Origin: Setophaga petechia
Lineage: Eukaryota > Chordata > Aves > Passeriformes > Parulidae
Assembly (NCBI GenBank): GCA_024362935.1
Contig: JANCRA010000008.1
Coordinates: 31,614,557 to 31,678,556 of the forward strand
Reading direction: 5' to 3'
Length of the DNA: 64,000 bases
Shown one piece after another: positions 37,302-49,300 of the stretch. The notes beneath the pieces are model-generated. The model was given only the letters and a program-made list of their open reading frames with translations. It was not told the DNA's origin and made no database searches. Numbering within the stretch: the stretch's first letter is position 1; every line of letters begins with the position of its first letter. The translations under genes and the position numbers were made by a program.

Positions 37302-40300
37302 GTACGGGGGCACCGGCAGCGCCGCATCCCGCGGGGCCGGGCCTGGGGGGCTCCGCACCCCCGCACTGCCCGCGGGTGGGGGCGGGCGGCAGCAGCGCCG
37401 CCTCCGCCGCCTCCTCCGCCCCCGCCTCCCTCCCGCCGCGGCTCCGCAAGGAAAAGCCGGCAGCGACTGCGCTCGCTTCCAGAGCGGCGGTGCGCGGCGA
37501 CGAGAGGCGAGCTGTCCTCGCTTCTCTTCATTTTTGTTTTTTTTAAATTTCATTTTAAAGCTTTAATTTTATCCTTTTTGTTTTTAGACGTTATTATTCG
37601 GTGTTTGTTAGTTTTCCAGCTGCGGGCGCTGCCGCCCGGGATGGGGCACCGCGGTGCCCGAGGAGCGCTGGGCGGCGGCGGGCGAGCGGCGTCCCGGAGC
37701 GGGCTGTGAGCCGCGGCTGCAACAGGTACCCGGCCGGGCTCCCGGAGGGTGCGGGGCCCGAGCCCGCGGGGGAAGGAAGGAACGAAGGAAGGAAAGGGGC
37801 GCTGCCGAGCGGGGACGTGGCCGAGCGCAGCTCCAGGGCTGCGGGGCTGGAGAGCCGCGCTCACAAGAGCGGGTCCCGACCCCGCTCATCTGCCGCCGGC
37901 GGCGGCGGCAAGGTTTTGAGAAGGGCAGGGGTGCTCTTTTGGGGGTCTCGGGCATGGTTTTAGGCTGTGATTGTGAAAAAAATCTTGAACGTGGTTGTTC
38001 GCTGAGGGACATAAAACTGGCTTAATATATTCTCACAGAGCGTGGAACTGCTTAGCCCTGTTTCCATAAAAAAGTCTCGGCGTTTCCTTAGGTCTTGTCT
38101 TTCTATTTCCAGAGGGCTTTTATGGTATTACTGGTTAGAGGAGAGCTTAGACCCTCTTAAGTTCCCTTTACAGTCCTCTGGCTCGTTCCCAAAGACTGAT
38201 TCAAACCCATTACACACTGGCATTGCTCTTCAGTTTACCTTTGAATGCCCTGGTTACAAAAGGTCACCCTAATCCTGTGACTGGTCTTTCTATTGCTGTG
38301 TTAGCCGAGCATTTTGCTGTCTGTCATTCAAAGTTCCAAAACGCTTTCTGGAAATTGTGTGCTTGTGGCCATGCTGCCTTTGCACTCTTTCATCCGTCTC
38401 TCTGGGAAGAGCTGAGTGTATTCCCAGTGTAATTTCAGTATTCATTAATCTGACCATGCATTCAGCCACGCTCATTTTAATTACCGTGTTTGAGCTGCTG
38501 TCACGCAGCTGGAGCCCGGGGCAGGGAACACGCTTCCAAACAGAAACATCATCTTCTCCAGTGGTTAATTAGGCTTCACAAGTATCCCTCTCCTGCATAA
38601 ACAAAAGCAGGAGCATACCCAAACAGAGAGCTTAAGGAAGGAGACAGGAGGAAGGTGTATTTCCTGAAAGATTCCTGTGCTGGTTGCCCAGCTGTCTTGG
38701 AGGTCTTCACGAAGTGGGAAGAGACGCACCGTGATGTGGTTTGTGTGGCCACACTCAGAAAGGTGATGAACACACTCTGAACTGGGATGGGTTCAGAGCC
38801 CTGCTTTATAACCATAATGGGCAAATGTGACAGATTGTTCCACGTTTAAATGAGTGTGGGTGGGTATATATGTTGCACAGTGGGAATCTAAAGGAAGCAA
38901 ACTTTCTTTTTTTTCCCGTAAATCCAGTGTTTTCTAAGCTAGTAACTGAAGATTAGGACAGTCACTTAAGATGGTGTCTGTACTGCCTGCAAGTGCAGAT
39001 AAGCACTTGTGCAAAGTGAACTTTGACAATCCCAGCATTCATAACCCGATGCTGGTTTAACTTTGGCATCCAAGCAGCATTTCCTTGACAAAGTGTGGGC
39101 TTTGGGGGTTTTCTTTGTATTGTTTTTAAAAAGCAGCATGTTGAATTTCTTTCCAGGATCCCGCATAAGAAACAGAGCACTTAGCTTTGGCATGCTGCTA
39201 CTCCTCTCTTGAATGACAGTACCTTACACCTTTTATACCTTAGAGCTTTTTCTGCTGCAGAATTAGTATTTCTTAAATGCTTGGGAATGTGTACGTGGAG
39301 AAGTGTGTGGTTTGTGAAGAAACATCTGTAAGTGAAAAAGGTGTTTTTCTTCCCTTGTGCTTTCAAGGCACATGACCATTTTATTCACCTGTATCACAGA
39401 GCAAACACTTGGGCTAAGAGTGGTACCAAGCACGGCCTCAAAGCTCACAGTGGCATGCTTACATGCCATGCAGAGTTACCTTTTGCTCTTTGATATTTTT
39501 AAACCCAAATAGGCTGAAAGGTAACTTCCACACAGAGTGCACTGCCGGGAAAGGTCTGGGGAAGCCGCCTTGCTTTCCTGCTGGGAGAAGTGGGAGTGAG
39601 AGCTATAAGCAGCATTGGCTTTTTCCAAAAAAGGGATGGCTGTTTTGACACTTTTTTTTTTCCTGATGCTATACATGTGGCAGTGACAAGCTGCTCCCAG
39701 ACAACCCACTTAACTGGGGTAGTTTTCATCCCAGCAAGCTAGGCTGGGAGCAGCTGGGAGATAGACAGCTTGTGTCTGTGGCCATTCAGCCTGCACGGAG
39801 CATCAGCTGAAAGCAGACTGGGAAGGAAGTGAGGACAGCAATGCCTGAACACACGCTCCTGGCACGGGCTTGTTAGAGAGGGCTGGGATGTGAATTAGTA
39901 TCAGATAGGGGCCTGTCACATCGCTTTGAAGCTGTGTGGTTCCTGGATGACTCTATTAACAAAATGGGAGGGGGAAAAATGGTTATTTTCTTGCTTAGCA
40001 GGAGCTTGGAGGTCATTGTTTTGTTCACTCAGCTTAGAGTGCCTGCTGATTTTCCGAAAGGGAGGTTGCTAAAGGAGTTTCTTACTAAGAGATTTTGAAA
40101 ATTAATCAGGAAGAACACACACTGAATTTTTTTCCCCTCCACTAGTTTTGCGCTGATTGTTGCATTGACTCCAAGATGTGCTTGCCCCTTTAGCAGGCAG
40201 AGAGAAAGATCTGGGCCCACTTGGAATTTAAAGTCAAATGTGAAGTCTTTTGAGAGCAGAAGCAGTTTTGGCCCTGGAAGACTTTACAAACCATGGTGGC

Positions 40301-43300
40301 TGCACGTTAAACACATCCCAATGTCAATGAGAATTTAAGTTGCCAACATCTTTGTTTCCCATGCTGTCCTTTGTTCAGTTACACCAGGGCGAAGGGCAGT
40401 CTGTGAGCAGGGCTGGAGGAGGAATGGCCTGATGGGCTTTGCCAGCTCCCCGTGAGAGAGCTGGAAGAAGGTTGGCAGCAAAAGCCAACCCTGGGTGTAA
40501 TAAACTGGATCATATTATAGCTCTCTGTCTAATGTCAGGAATGGCTTAGCTAAGGCTGGATGGTCAGCTCAGTTTGAGCTCCGTGACTGTCCTTCCCTAC
40601 ATGCCCCAAATCAAAGCAGAAACTGCATTTTCTTGTCTACAGATCTTCTGCAGCTTTATTTCTGCTTCTCAGTGCAAATGCTGCTCGTGCCCTCGCTTGT
40701 CTGCACTCATGTAGGCTGTGTGGCTGGCCTGGGGATTAATCCTGTCCTGTCCCTTCCCATAAAGCTGGTGCTCTGGCACTTAGAATACCTCCAGGCAGGT
40801 ATTTCAAGGGGAAAGGAGGCAGTGGGTACCAGGTAATCTTCTCTGGGAGCTGTTGTTATCCCCATCTGGCAGCCTAGGGACAGACAACCTTCAGCTCTTG
40901 TTTTACAGCAAGTGGGCACCAGTTTTATCTCAACCTTCACAGAATCATAGAATGGCTTAGGTTGGAAGGGACCTTTAAAGGCCATCTAGTCTAAGCCCCC
41001 TGCATTGAGCAGGGACATCTTCATCTAGATCAGATTCCTCAGAGACCTGTCCAACCTGACCTTAAATGTTTCCAGACATGGGGCATCTACCACCTACCTC
41101 TCTGGGCAACCTGTGCCTGTGTTTCACCACCCTAATTGTAAAAAGAAAAAAATTCTCATGTCCAGCTTAAATCTGCCCTCTTACATTTTAAAACCATTAC
41201 CCCTTCTCCTATCACTACGAGTCTGCATCCAGGGGATTTGGATTAAATCCCTTGAATTTTTGCTCTTCAGCTCTAGCTTTGAAGTGCTTTTGCTGCTGAG
41301 TCTGGTGCTGTTTGGAAGAAAGAAGATTGGACTTCCCCAGTCCCATCCAGGTTAATTAGGGAGCTGCTAGGAGCCAAGCCATGATAAAAAATGACAGTCC
41401 CAATACATGCTGCCCCACAGGGTGTGGGAGGTGTGGAGAAGGGCAGGTTTATGGTGTACTTGAATTGCTTTTTGGTAGCCACAGGTGCAGACCTTGCCTT
41501 GTTCTTTGCATACAGGCTCTGCACCCAGTGGACTCAAGAAGTGAGTCCTCTTAAGCATGACACAAGATATAACTGGCCTTTTTTTTCCTAAAGTTATCTT
41601 TTTCTTGTGTCTTTTTATGTTGCAAGGGTATCCTGTAATTTTTACTTTGCAACCAGCATAAAAGAAATGACGGATTAGCACAGAAGTATGCGAGCATCTT
41701 TCTTCCTTTCAATGGGAGGAACAAATTGAAGCTGACAGCTCCCTGGAACCAGTGCAACACATGAAGTAGTCACAATAATACATTTTATCTTCCAGCCCTT
41801 TTAGAGCATCGAAGCTCTCTGGTCTCTGATGCCTCCAATAAGCTGACCTTGGCTGGCAGAGCCAACCATCTCATTACTGCTGTCCCACTGCTCACAGCCT
41901 GCCCTGTGTCCTGGCCCTCAAACAGCCTGATTAGCTGCAGCAGCAGCTATTGCTTTCCAGGTTGTGCAGCCTGCTGGTAACCCTTCAGTAACATCAGAAC
42001 TGTTTCACATAATCTCTACTGTAATCAACCTATTTCTTTTTTTTTTTTATGAAAAAAACTCATCTAGCTGCAACGCCCAGAGATTTATTGTAGATGGTTT
42101 TGTCCTGAAAAGCCTTATCAACAGGAAAACTTCTAGTCATCCATTAACTCCAAAAAGCAGTTGCAGCAGAGAAAATCTATCTGGTCATCACCAAGGTTCT
42201 GGTTTTAGCTTGTGCTTTTGCCTCTGCAAAACACCAGTCTAGACCAACCCTATCTTTTACTATTTATACATTTGTATTTGAGCTGACCAAAAGAAGGAAC
42301 TCCTTTTCAGTGAAATCTGTAAGAGACAGGCAAATAAGCATCTGTACATAGTGGCAGAAGGTTCGTATTTCAACAGACCGTGCAAGGTTGAACACCAGAA
42401 CTTCCCTTCTCTTTCCTCAAATTAACATCTTTTCTGTCTGACCAGCCAAAACTGCTTGATACGTGCCTCAGTGAGGTGTCTTTCTTCATTGTCAGATTTC
42501 TCTTGCATCTGCTAGAAGTCTGACTCTGAACAGAGGAATAAAATTTTTGCTTGTAATGAATGCACCCCTTGAGGATGCCTTAGAAGCTTTGAGGATCAAG
42601 GCTTGTGCTTGGGGTTGAGATGGTGACCGTGGTCTGTGATACTGCTGCAGGCAGATAGGGCAGATGGTGTCGCCCCATATTCAAAGTCTGATAGGCATTT
42701 TCTTGTTGTATAACATGAAGGAAAATGTATTTTCCATAATTAAGCAGCTTAACATCCTCAGTATTTAATTTTAAAGTGTTTGGTTTTAAAACTTTTCAAC
42801 TGTGGTACAGAGGTAGCAGTGTATGTTACAGCTCTGTGCCATAATACCCCTGCAAGTAGTCTTTGGCCAGTGAGTCTCCTTGGGTATGGACACACCTTTT
42901 TCTGTGATCACCCCTGTAAGCATTGCTGGATCATGGCAGCAACCTGTGCACTTTCCCAACCACAGAGGCACGTCAGTGGGTGATAGTGCTGTTGCCAATG
43001 CTCAATTATGTGTGTAATGTGTTGCCCTGCATGACTGACTGCCTGTTCCTTGTCTCATTCAGTACATTCACAAAACTGTGTTCTGTTAGTTCAAAGAAGG
43101 ACTTGGGTTTTCACAAAGAGGTGCTGCTGGCCTTGGAAGAGTTGGCTGTGAGGTGCTCTTTGATTCACAAGGCTTTTTCTTGAATTCACTGTGGCACTTG
43201 CAGGTCACCTCTACTTAGATATACATAAAATCTTGTGTATGAGAAAAGATGCTTGCTAAAATAAATAGAGAAGAATGTTTAGTTTATTAGATGTTCAGAT

Positions 43301-46300
43301 TAATAAAGCCAGGAGCTGGAGTTGCTCACTGCAGTAAGTCATCTGCACTACACAAAACCAAACCAAAGCTATATTAAAAATGCTAAGACTCAGCTGAGGC
43401 CAGAGAATAATCAGCTTAAAATTCTGCCTGCATAAACTAGGGTTTTGCTTTCTTTGAAATCAGAGGGAGATGTTGTCATCATCTCCCCAGATGACAGCTG
43501 GACCACAAAGACTTGTTCCATCATGCAGATTCTGGACTGGAAGTGCTTTCAATACATTTGATTTCCATGTCCTACACTGAAAACAGAAATTCCCTGAATG
43601 TTAGATGGCTTTTCATATGCAGTTAACCAGCTAAGGGTTGCTTTTTTCCCATTCTCTCCTAGCTCTACCCTTAAAAAGAAAGCAATCATCCTTCCTAGTA
43701 GAGAAGGTGGCAGCAGTGGATCCAGTGTAGCAACTCCTATCTTAAACTGAACCCTGTACACAGGGTTCTTCCGGGCACTGTATTTCTTGTGGGCATGCCA
43801 TGCTGCCACCAGCTGAGGAAGACAATTGCCTCCATTCGCAAAGGGCAAAATAATTTTCCATCCTCCTGAAAAGCCATGATATCCTCCTTTTCCTATATCT
43901 TTAATGATGGTCTGTTAATATGACATGAATAGGAAAATGCAGAAATCAACAGAAAAGGAAAGAAGAAAGGAAGGGCAGCAGAGGACAAGCTACGGGGTCA
44001 TTCCTAAAAGCTTGTCATTAACCTGCAATGGCCCCAGTAGATCATTCTTTTAAATGGCATACTGTGGAATAGCAGGGATGTGCCAAGATGCACTGCCTTA
44101 ATTTGTGTAATGAAAAGTTACACAAGATAATTACCTTGTAGTTCAGTGACAAAAGCCCTGTCAGATCTTTTTGGTTCAAGCTCTGTTTATCTGTAATGTC
44201 TCTGTGTCTAGAAAACTCAAATGGTAACTAATCCTATAGCATAGCTGGAGGATATGGCATTTTGAACTCAGGATTTGGTTTTTTTTAATGTCCACTACAA
44301 AGTAAATTTATCAATTAACCCTGACTAGATCTACCTGCTGTAGATTTAAGGGTTTTGTCGGGTTTGCATTGGCTTTGTCTGTGACAGCAAACTACAGACA
44401 TTTGTGAATGTTTTTGGGCAGAAACAGCAGCAGGCACAGACCAGCCTGTATCTATGGCATTAAGCTCCCCTGCCTTTCAGAGGAGGGAAGTACATCAGGA
44501 CTGCTTTGGGAATGATCCTTGGTCCATGCTTCCCAAAATATGCACAGTAGTTGTGTAAGAAAGCCCTCTCTGGCCCAAACCAGAACTGTGCCAGTGACTG
44601 TTCAGCATAACCCCAAGGAGCAGAAAGCCATTGCAGAGACAAGAGGGAGCAGCTTTTCTGTGCTGGGAAACTCAGAGTTGTAGAATGGTTTGTGTTGGAA
44701 GGGACCTTTAAGGGCCATCTAGTTCCAATCCCGCCCCTATCATGAGCACCTTCCAGTAGGCCAGGTTTGCTTAATATAGAGTCCAAGTCAACCTCAAATG
44801 TTTCCAGGAATGAAGCATCTGCAGCTGCTCTGTTGTAGATTTTCCAGTGTTTCAACACCCTCATTGTAAATAATTTCTTCCTTTTATCTAGTCTACATCT
44901 ACCCTCTTTTAGTTATAAAAGATTTCCCCTTGTCCTCTTACTACAGGGCCTGCTGAGGAGTTTGATCCCATCTTTCTTACGAGCCCCCTTCAAGTACTGA
45001 AAGGCTACAATCCAGTCTCTCTGGAGCCTTCTCTTTGCCAGCTGAACAGCCTGTCTCTCAGCCTGTCTTTGTAAGAGAGGTGCTCCATCCCTCTGATCAC
45101 ATCTGTGCCCTCCTCAGGACTCACCCCAGCATGTCCATGTCTTTCCTGTGCTGAGGGCCCCAGACATGGATGCAGTACTTGGCATGGGGTCTCACCAGAG
45201 CAGAGGGGCAGTGTCCCTCACCCTGCTGCCCATGTTGCTTTTGATGCAGCACAGAATATTGCTGGCTTTCTGGGCTCCAGTTGCACATTGTTGAGTCATC
45301 TTGATAAGTGTTGAAATGAAATGTGGTTTCACAAAGTGGTGGCAAGGAGAGAAGGTCTGCCTAGAACTCTAGATGTTTTTTCAAGTGGTTCCTGTAAACA
45401 CTTGTGTGTCTATAAAGCTGTTCTGCTCCTTTTGTGGATACCTACTGTAAGATAACTGTGTGGGACAGGGTTAGGATAGCCGTGTCTTGTGGCAGTCTGC
45501 ACATAGCAATCATCTTTTCTGTTTTGCTCAGCTGCCCTATTGGTCCTCAGCCCTCTTTTTCCAGCACCAGTGTCACAAACACAAGCTTTTCCCAGGGGGG
45601 ACCCTAGCATAGACCCTGACCCGATTATGCTCTTTCAGATGCTTCTACAAATCCTTTTATGATCCTGACCAGAGAAAATGGTGATGTTTTGGAAGAAGTT
45701 TAGGCTGTTTCATGGTATTAGATATGTACTTTTATATCCTGTGCCTTCAAGAGGTTTTTGAAGCTTAAAATACTGTAGCCAAGAGAATAATAAACTCTGC
45801 CATAACTTTAAATAAAAATTTTAAAGTCATGTATGTAAGAAGACTGAAGTTTTGAATTTGAAAATGAGCTGGAGACAAGCAAGTTGCATCAGAGCAGACA
45901 GCCATTCTTGGTTGTGCATGGACAGTGTTTGGCTACTTGATGTACTGCAAGAGAGCCTCAGACAGATGCTATAGCCAAATGTAAATGAAGTAACACAGGA
46001 CTTTTATGGCAATGCTCTTTTAAGTGGCCACACTTGTAAGGTGTCAAAAAGATTAAATAAATCTATTTCTGCAATGCTCATGTCTGGGAGAAGAACATCC
46101 AGCTTTAAAGATCTTCATCCTAGGACATGTAACAGTGTATCTTCAACAGTATTTTAGGGAGCAGTGTGCCATTACGACACTCTTGGAAATAGAATGATCA
46201 TATAAACATTCACGGAGTTTTAAGTCACCCTAATCCCGTGTATTTAAAGAGGAGCAGCAAAGCGTTTGTATCTCATTAGTGGCTGAAGGGATTTGACAAC

Positions 46301-49300
46301 AATGATGTTTTACTTTCCTTTCAGGGATGAAAAGCCTGGCGTACTTGTTTAATTTAGCTCACTCATGCTTATATTAGAGCGTACCTGGAGTGGATACTGA
46401 GAAGAGCCAGTTTGTCTGTCTTGGCTAAGGGAAAACAATCTCTAGAGCAGCCCACTGGTTACCCAAACCATCCTGCATGTGTTTACTTGATGCATTTACT
46501 TTCCGGCAGATGCAAAGAAATGGTATCCTCAGTTTGCTGTCCTTGCCTCTGCTGCTACCATCTGCATTAAATGAGGGTTGTAAAGCAGCAAAAATATTGG
46601 TGCGAAGTAATTAAAGAAATCAGCATTCTCAAGGACAACTTTGCTAGCCATTGCTTTTTTCTCCTGTCACGGAGAAGATTTTTATATTCATTCCTTGCAC
46701 AGTCTGAGAAAGTGAAGCCACTCTGTTCTGCTTACACTTGACATGCAAATTTAGGTCACTGCTCATATTCATCATGGATTTTGCCAAAGGACTCCCACTG
46801 GAGCTGTGTCTGTTGACATCAGGCCTGTCTTACTCCACTTGTGCTCAGATGGACTCCTGGGCTTGTTACTCCAGATGTTCCTGTTTGTCAGTAAGGGTGA
46901 AGGGAGACCACCCGCAGCACTCACGGGTTCCTAGGCCTCCCCTAACACTAGTGCTTGCCAAAATGGGCAATCAGTTGGTCACTTCTTGTGGTCTGAGCTA
47001 AGAAATTAAAATTCCACCCGACATCTGTGGTCAACCAGGCCTATACTAAAAGAGGTAGAGAAGTAGTCAGGCTGCTCCTGGCTGGAGGAGTTTCCACAAC
47101 CTGTTTTGCATCCTGCTAGTCTTACTACTGCTCACAAGATTGCTCCTCATAATTTATCTCCTGATGCAGGGATAGATAACAGAGCTGCCCAAAGTCTTGC
47201 ACCTTTATGACTGTGCAGTGCTGCCAGAATGACAGTGTGGTTAATTGTGTGCCCAGGCCACTCTGCTGAACCGCTTGTTAGGGATTTTGTGCAAGGTGGA
47301 TTTAAAGCATGAGAGGATTGTTCTCAGTTTGGTTTCAGAAGTGCTTTTTCTTTAGATTATTTGCCAACGCTTGAACAGCAGTGGAACTTCATTTTTAATT
47401 AAATCTTACATTGACATAAAGAATTATCAGTGATGAGTAGAATTGGACTTGACTTCTAATCAAAGACAATTCTGCATACTGGGGTGGGTTTGAGATAAAT
47501 GAATGTCAGATGTAATTAGATGGTCAGATTCTGATCCCTCGCCCACACTCATAAGTACAAGACCAAATTTTGCTTATTTATGCTAATGCCAGCTGCATAT
47601 GATTGCCCTATGTCTCTAATGCTGTAAGGAGCAAGATTAGGGAGGGCTCCATGTGGGCTCCTGCGCATGCTCACCCCAGCCACCAGTGTGAAATAAATGT
47701 TGGAACTGAAAAAAAAAAGGAGGTCAGCTGCCACGAACCCATCTGTTGTGTGCGGAACCATTTAGGATCAAGTTTATTTTCCTTGGGTTTATTACAGAAA
47801 TAACTCATTTGCATTTCCCTCTCCTTGGGTTTTCAGCTCTACCAAGGGGGAAGGTCTTTCTCTGAAGGGAGGTTAAGCAGAGGCTCCCTGGCAACAAAAA
47901 CAGAGAAACGGGGGCATTGCACTGAGAGCTCTTGTGAAGGAGTAGCTGCAAAAAGGGAAGGAGGAAGGCTAACTGTGGTATGAGACAAAAAGAGTGCTGC
48001 TTTCACCTTAGCCACTGCCAATCCTTATTTCTGTGTTCTATGAGGTGATGAGAACTAGAGCCAAAGGTATGTTTTACAATAAAAATAAAATTGAATGCAA
48101 AGTCCTCACACTGACTTTGGTACCTAGACTGGTGTGAGTGATAACTTACTGAATATGTGGAGCTATATTGCAGTGGGAGCATCAGCTATCAGGTTCTATG
48201 CACTTACAGCCATACCTACTTTACCATTTTGGTCTTGAGCTGGACCAGTAGCTTTCTTCTTACTATTACTGTTGCTTTTTATGCAATAAAAAGGTTCATG
48301 TGCATCATCTAGTTTGGGTAGGAGGAGCAAAAGAACAACATGGGCTGTTCCAGATGGTAGACAATTTGTATTTCTGGTCAGGGTGTCTAGTGATGAGCTA
48401 GCATTTGAATTGAAAATGCCCTTACATGCAACATTTAAAACGTTCTTAGAGAAATGAGGCCATAAAGTACAAGCCTTTTTCCTAAGGCTTGTTACAAAAG
48501 CTGAAATGTGGTACTGAAATACTGGATTTTCATTTATTAGAAACAGGTAATGGCACCTTGTGCTCACTTGCAGGGATTTCTACATGAAAAAGTAAAGCTC
48601 CCAGCTGTGGGCTTAAGAGCTATAAAAGATGCATCAGTTCCATAAACATTTCTGTGTGCATTGTCAGAACAGAACCCACCTGAATTGAAGGTATTGAAAT
48701 ACAGCTAATACAAGAATCACTGGGGGTGTCTCTGATGAACGTAAAGTCGTCAGTGAGAAGTGTGCTCAAGCCTTCAGAGAGATCATGCTGGATAGTCAGT
48801 GCCGAGGATGTCCATGGTGAGGGAAGAGACCACCTCAGGGAGAGCAGGACGAGCTGCAGTGGGCTCAGAGAAGATTCTTGCTGAGGCGGGGCAGAAGTTT
48901 TCCTTCCTGTGCTGTAGCTGCCAATGGCTTTGATGCCCACCCAAGCGTGTCCCATGTGCTCCCACATGTCTTGTTTGAAGGAGGGGGCTCCATCTCAGCT
49001 GCAGCTCCTTCTCTGTGCAGCACTGCTCTTCAGCCGTGTGGGGAAGCCCACGTGGCTCATTCTGTACGCTAAAATTAACGCATGGAGCTCACGGGTGTGC
49101 TGGCCTTTCACCGGCTGATGTAGGCTTGGGAAGTGTGCTTGTTGGTGCAGCCATATGCTACTATTTAGGAATATCTCTAAGCCTTGGACTTGGGTGGAAC
49201 AAATGCACATGATTTTATTTTGGCAACCAAGAATAGTTCTTCAGATGGAGCTCACGTGTCTGTACAGTTCTAGCAAATGCTGCCCTGCACAAGGGAGGAT

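Larger units (their letters stand above)
37070..37980 (+). promoter_or_regulatory. RIPOR2: CpG island, presumed RIPOR2 promoter
   Basis: This is the only sizeable CpG-dense stretch in the window, about 0.9 kb, in a background with few CpGs. It contains many GC boxes and GCC/GCG runs, for example 37388-37441 and 37897-37909. A GGAA array lies at 37771-37794. There is no convincing TATA box, as is usual for island promoters. It sits upstream of all recognised RIPOR2 exons on the + strand and contains a candidate first exon with a good donor at 37302. I infer that RIPOR2 transcription starts here; the exact start site cannot be placed from sequence alone. A divergent minus-strand transcript is possible. 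Confidence 0.8.

Noticed and set aside
36878..37546. 222-codon open frame spanning the CpG island as a single gene.
   Set aside because: Only the part from 37205 to the donor at 37301 is plausible as an exon. The rest is Ala-, Pro- and Gly-rich sequence produced by CpG-island composition, which removes stop codons in all frames.
37128..37709. 193-codon frame, including [10 protein letters not shown], through the same exon.
   Set aside because: Spliced at 37301 it enters exon 2 in the wrong phase and meets a stop after about 12 codons. Unspliced, it is GC-composition noise.
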